Shown here piece after piece: positions 5,334-6,112 of a DNA stretch of 6,112 nt (position 1 is the first letter of the stretch; every line of letters starts with the position of its first letter). Origin of the DNA: Blastocatellia bacterium (GTDB lineage: Bacteria; Acidobacteriota; Blastocatellia; Chloracidobacteriales; JADJPF01); contig JAEUQL010000221.1 of the NCBI GenBank assembly GCA_016789295.1, positions 284 to 6,395 on the forward strand, given 5' to 3'. A program made the position numbers and the translations under genes. The notes beneath the pieces were generated by a model that was given only the letters and a program-made list of their open reading frames with translations, ran no database searches and was not told the origin of the DNA.

Positions 5334-6112
5334 ATGAAAATGGCTACCACAATCCTCCAAGGATTCAACAAATTAAGAAGCAATCTCGAAATAACCTCCC
5401 TTCAAGAATCTACCGTTTCGACACGTCAAACTAACATCCGGCAAGTTATTGAAAGTGAAATGTCAGTTTTAGATTCATTTCTAACAGGTTCTTATAAACG
5501 AAGCACAATGATTGCGCCTTTGTCGGGAGCAGATATAGATATCGCCGTGGTGCTAGATCCTAAGTACTATGCGTATGACGGTCACGCCTCTCTCTTAGAT
5601 AAGGTTAAAAGAGTGCTTAGAAAAACATATACCAAAACTCAAGAGATTAGCCGCAACGGTCAAGCTGTGACGATTACTTTTACTGATTTCAAAGTGGATG
5701 TAGTGCCAAGTTTTCACCGGCAAGGTGGTGGCTACCTCATTCCAGACTCCGTTTCAAAAAGATGGACTGCCACTGATCCCAAAAAACATGTCGATATATG
5801 GAGTGCTTCAAATAAGGCTCACAATGGAGATCTGATCCCCCTTACTAAAATGTTAAAAGGCTGGAATAAGAGCCACAGTTGGCTGCTACGCTCGTTTCAC
5901 CTTGAAGCTTTAACCCTCCAAATTCTTAACAATGTGACTATCAACAGTTTTCCATCGGGCGTTCGTTATGTACTTGATAAAGCTAGGAGCAATTATAAGT
6001 CTGTGTTTGATCCTGCTGGCTACGGCGGGAATCTGGCAGATTATATTGATACTACTTCCAAAGCAGAGGAAATTTATAAACGTCTTGATAGTGCTTACAC
6101 AAAAGCTGTTGA
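5334..6112 (+). CDS. CBASS-type CD-NTase (cGAS/OAS-like nucleotidyltransferase), 3' end outside window
   Basis: The visible 259 codons encode a cGAS/DncV-like nucleotidyltransferase. The active-site signature is complete: GSYKRST (residues 52-58), then GADIDIAVVL with metal-binding Asp67 and Asp69, and the third Asp122 in DFKVDVVPSF. It continues with W-T-A-T-D-P (144-149), LTKMLKGWNK (170-179) and SFHLEAL (187-193), typical of the helical half of bacterial CD-NTases. Such enzymes make cyclic di- or trinucleotides on phage infection and activate a cell-killing effector encoded alongside. The clade and product cannot be assigned by eye. Two starts are possible: ATG 5334, with AAAGGA only 3 nt away, or ATG 5340 at 9 nt. 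The frame is open at the window end, so effector and accessory genes, if any, lie beyond. It is divergent from the DAC gene, with its own promoter. Confidence 0.85.
   Translation, partial: MKMATTILQGFNKLRSNLEITSLQESTVSTRQTNIRQVIESEMSVLDSFLTGSYKRSTMIAPLSGADIDIAVVLDPKYYAYDGHASLLDKVKRVLRKTYTKTQEISRNGQAVTITFTDFKVDVVPSFHRQGGGYLIPDSVSKRWTATDPKKHVDIWSASNKAHNGDLIPLTKMLKGWNKSHSWLLRSFHLEALTLQILNNVTINSFPSGVRYVLDKARSNYKSVFDPAGYGGNLADYIDTTSKAEEIYKRLDSAYTKAV

Noticed and set aside
5261..5434. 57-codon plus-strand frame starting MRWIIYLKQNDFW
   Set aside because: It overlaps the CD-NTase start in another frame and covers its promoter. The CD-NTase motifs decide the frame; GAGGTGG lies after, not before, this ATG.
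1..6112. CRISPR array, tRNA or rRNA genes
   Set aside because: I saw no regularly spaced repeats and no tRNA or rRNA signature on either strand; the repeats present are isolated short inverted pairs.

Overview
This is an accessory stretch of a bacterial chromosome or plasmid: short genes on both strands, wide gaps, a decayed transposase, a toxin-antitoxin pair, and at the right end two divergent nucleotide second-messenger enzymes. The host cannot be named from the sequence. Good Shine-Dalgarno sites and sigma-70-type promoters show it is bacterial. The gene mix would suit a cyanobacterium, Chloroflexota or a similar repeat-rich genome, but no lineage-specific marker is visible.

Left part (1-1502, plus strand). 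A 122-aa protein of unknown function has its own promoter. It is followed by a 122-aa protein that keeps the fold signature of prokaryotic S-adenosylmethionine decarboxylase (SpeD) but lacks the pyruvoyl-forming serine and the catalytic cysteine. That second gene has a near-consensus promoter and a leader of about 97 nt that can form competing hairpins. Next come a remnant of the zinc-ribbon end of an IS1-type transposase and about 200 bp of apparently non-coding DNA.

Middle (1503-3328). A SprT-like zinc metalloprotease gene (plus) converges on a minus-strand toxin-antitoxin operon: an AbrB/MazE-type antitoxin followed 6 bp later by a PIN-domain (VapC-like) RNase. The operon promoter has an inverted repeat over its -10 box, the layout expected for autoregulation.

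Right part (3329-6112). A 604-aa minus-strand protein ends in a DisA-type diadenylate cyclase (DAC) domain behind a long N-terminal region, presumably a sensor. About 190 bp away, on the plus strand, starts a CBASS-type CD-NTase (cGAS/OAS-like nucleotidyltransferase) cut by the window edge. Two different families of cyclic-nucleotide synthase therefore share one divergent promoter region. I infer an anti-phage signalling locus whose effector genes lie to the right of the window. The DAC gene is clearly more AT-rich than the protease/toxin block, which fits separate acquisition. The DAC/CD-NTase pairing and the SpeD-like protein without its catalytic residues are the two items most worth following up.
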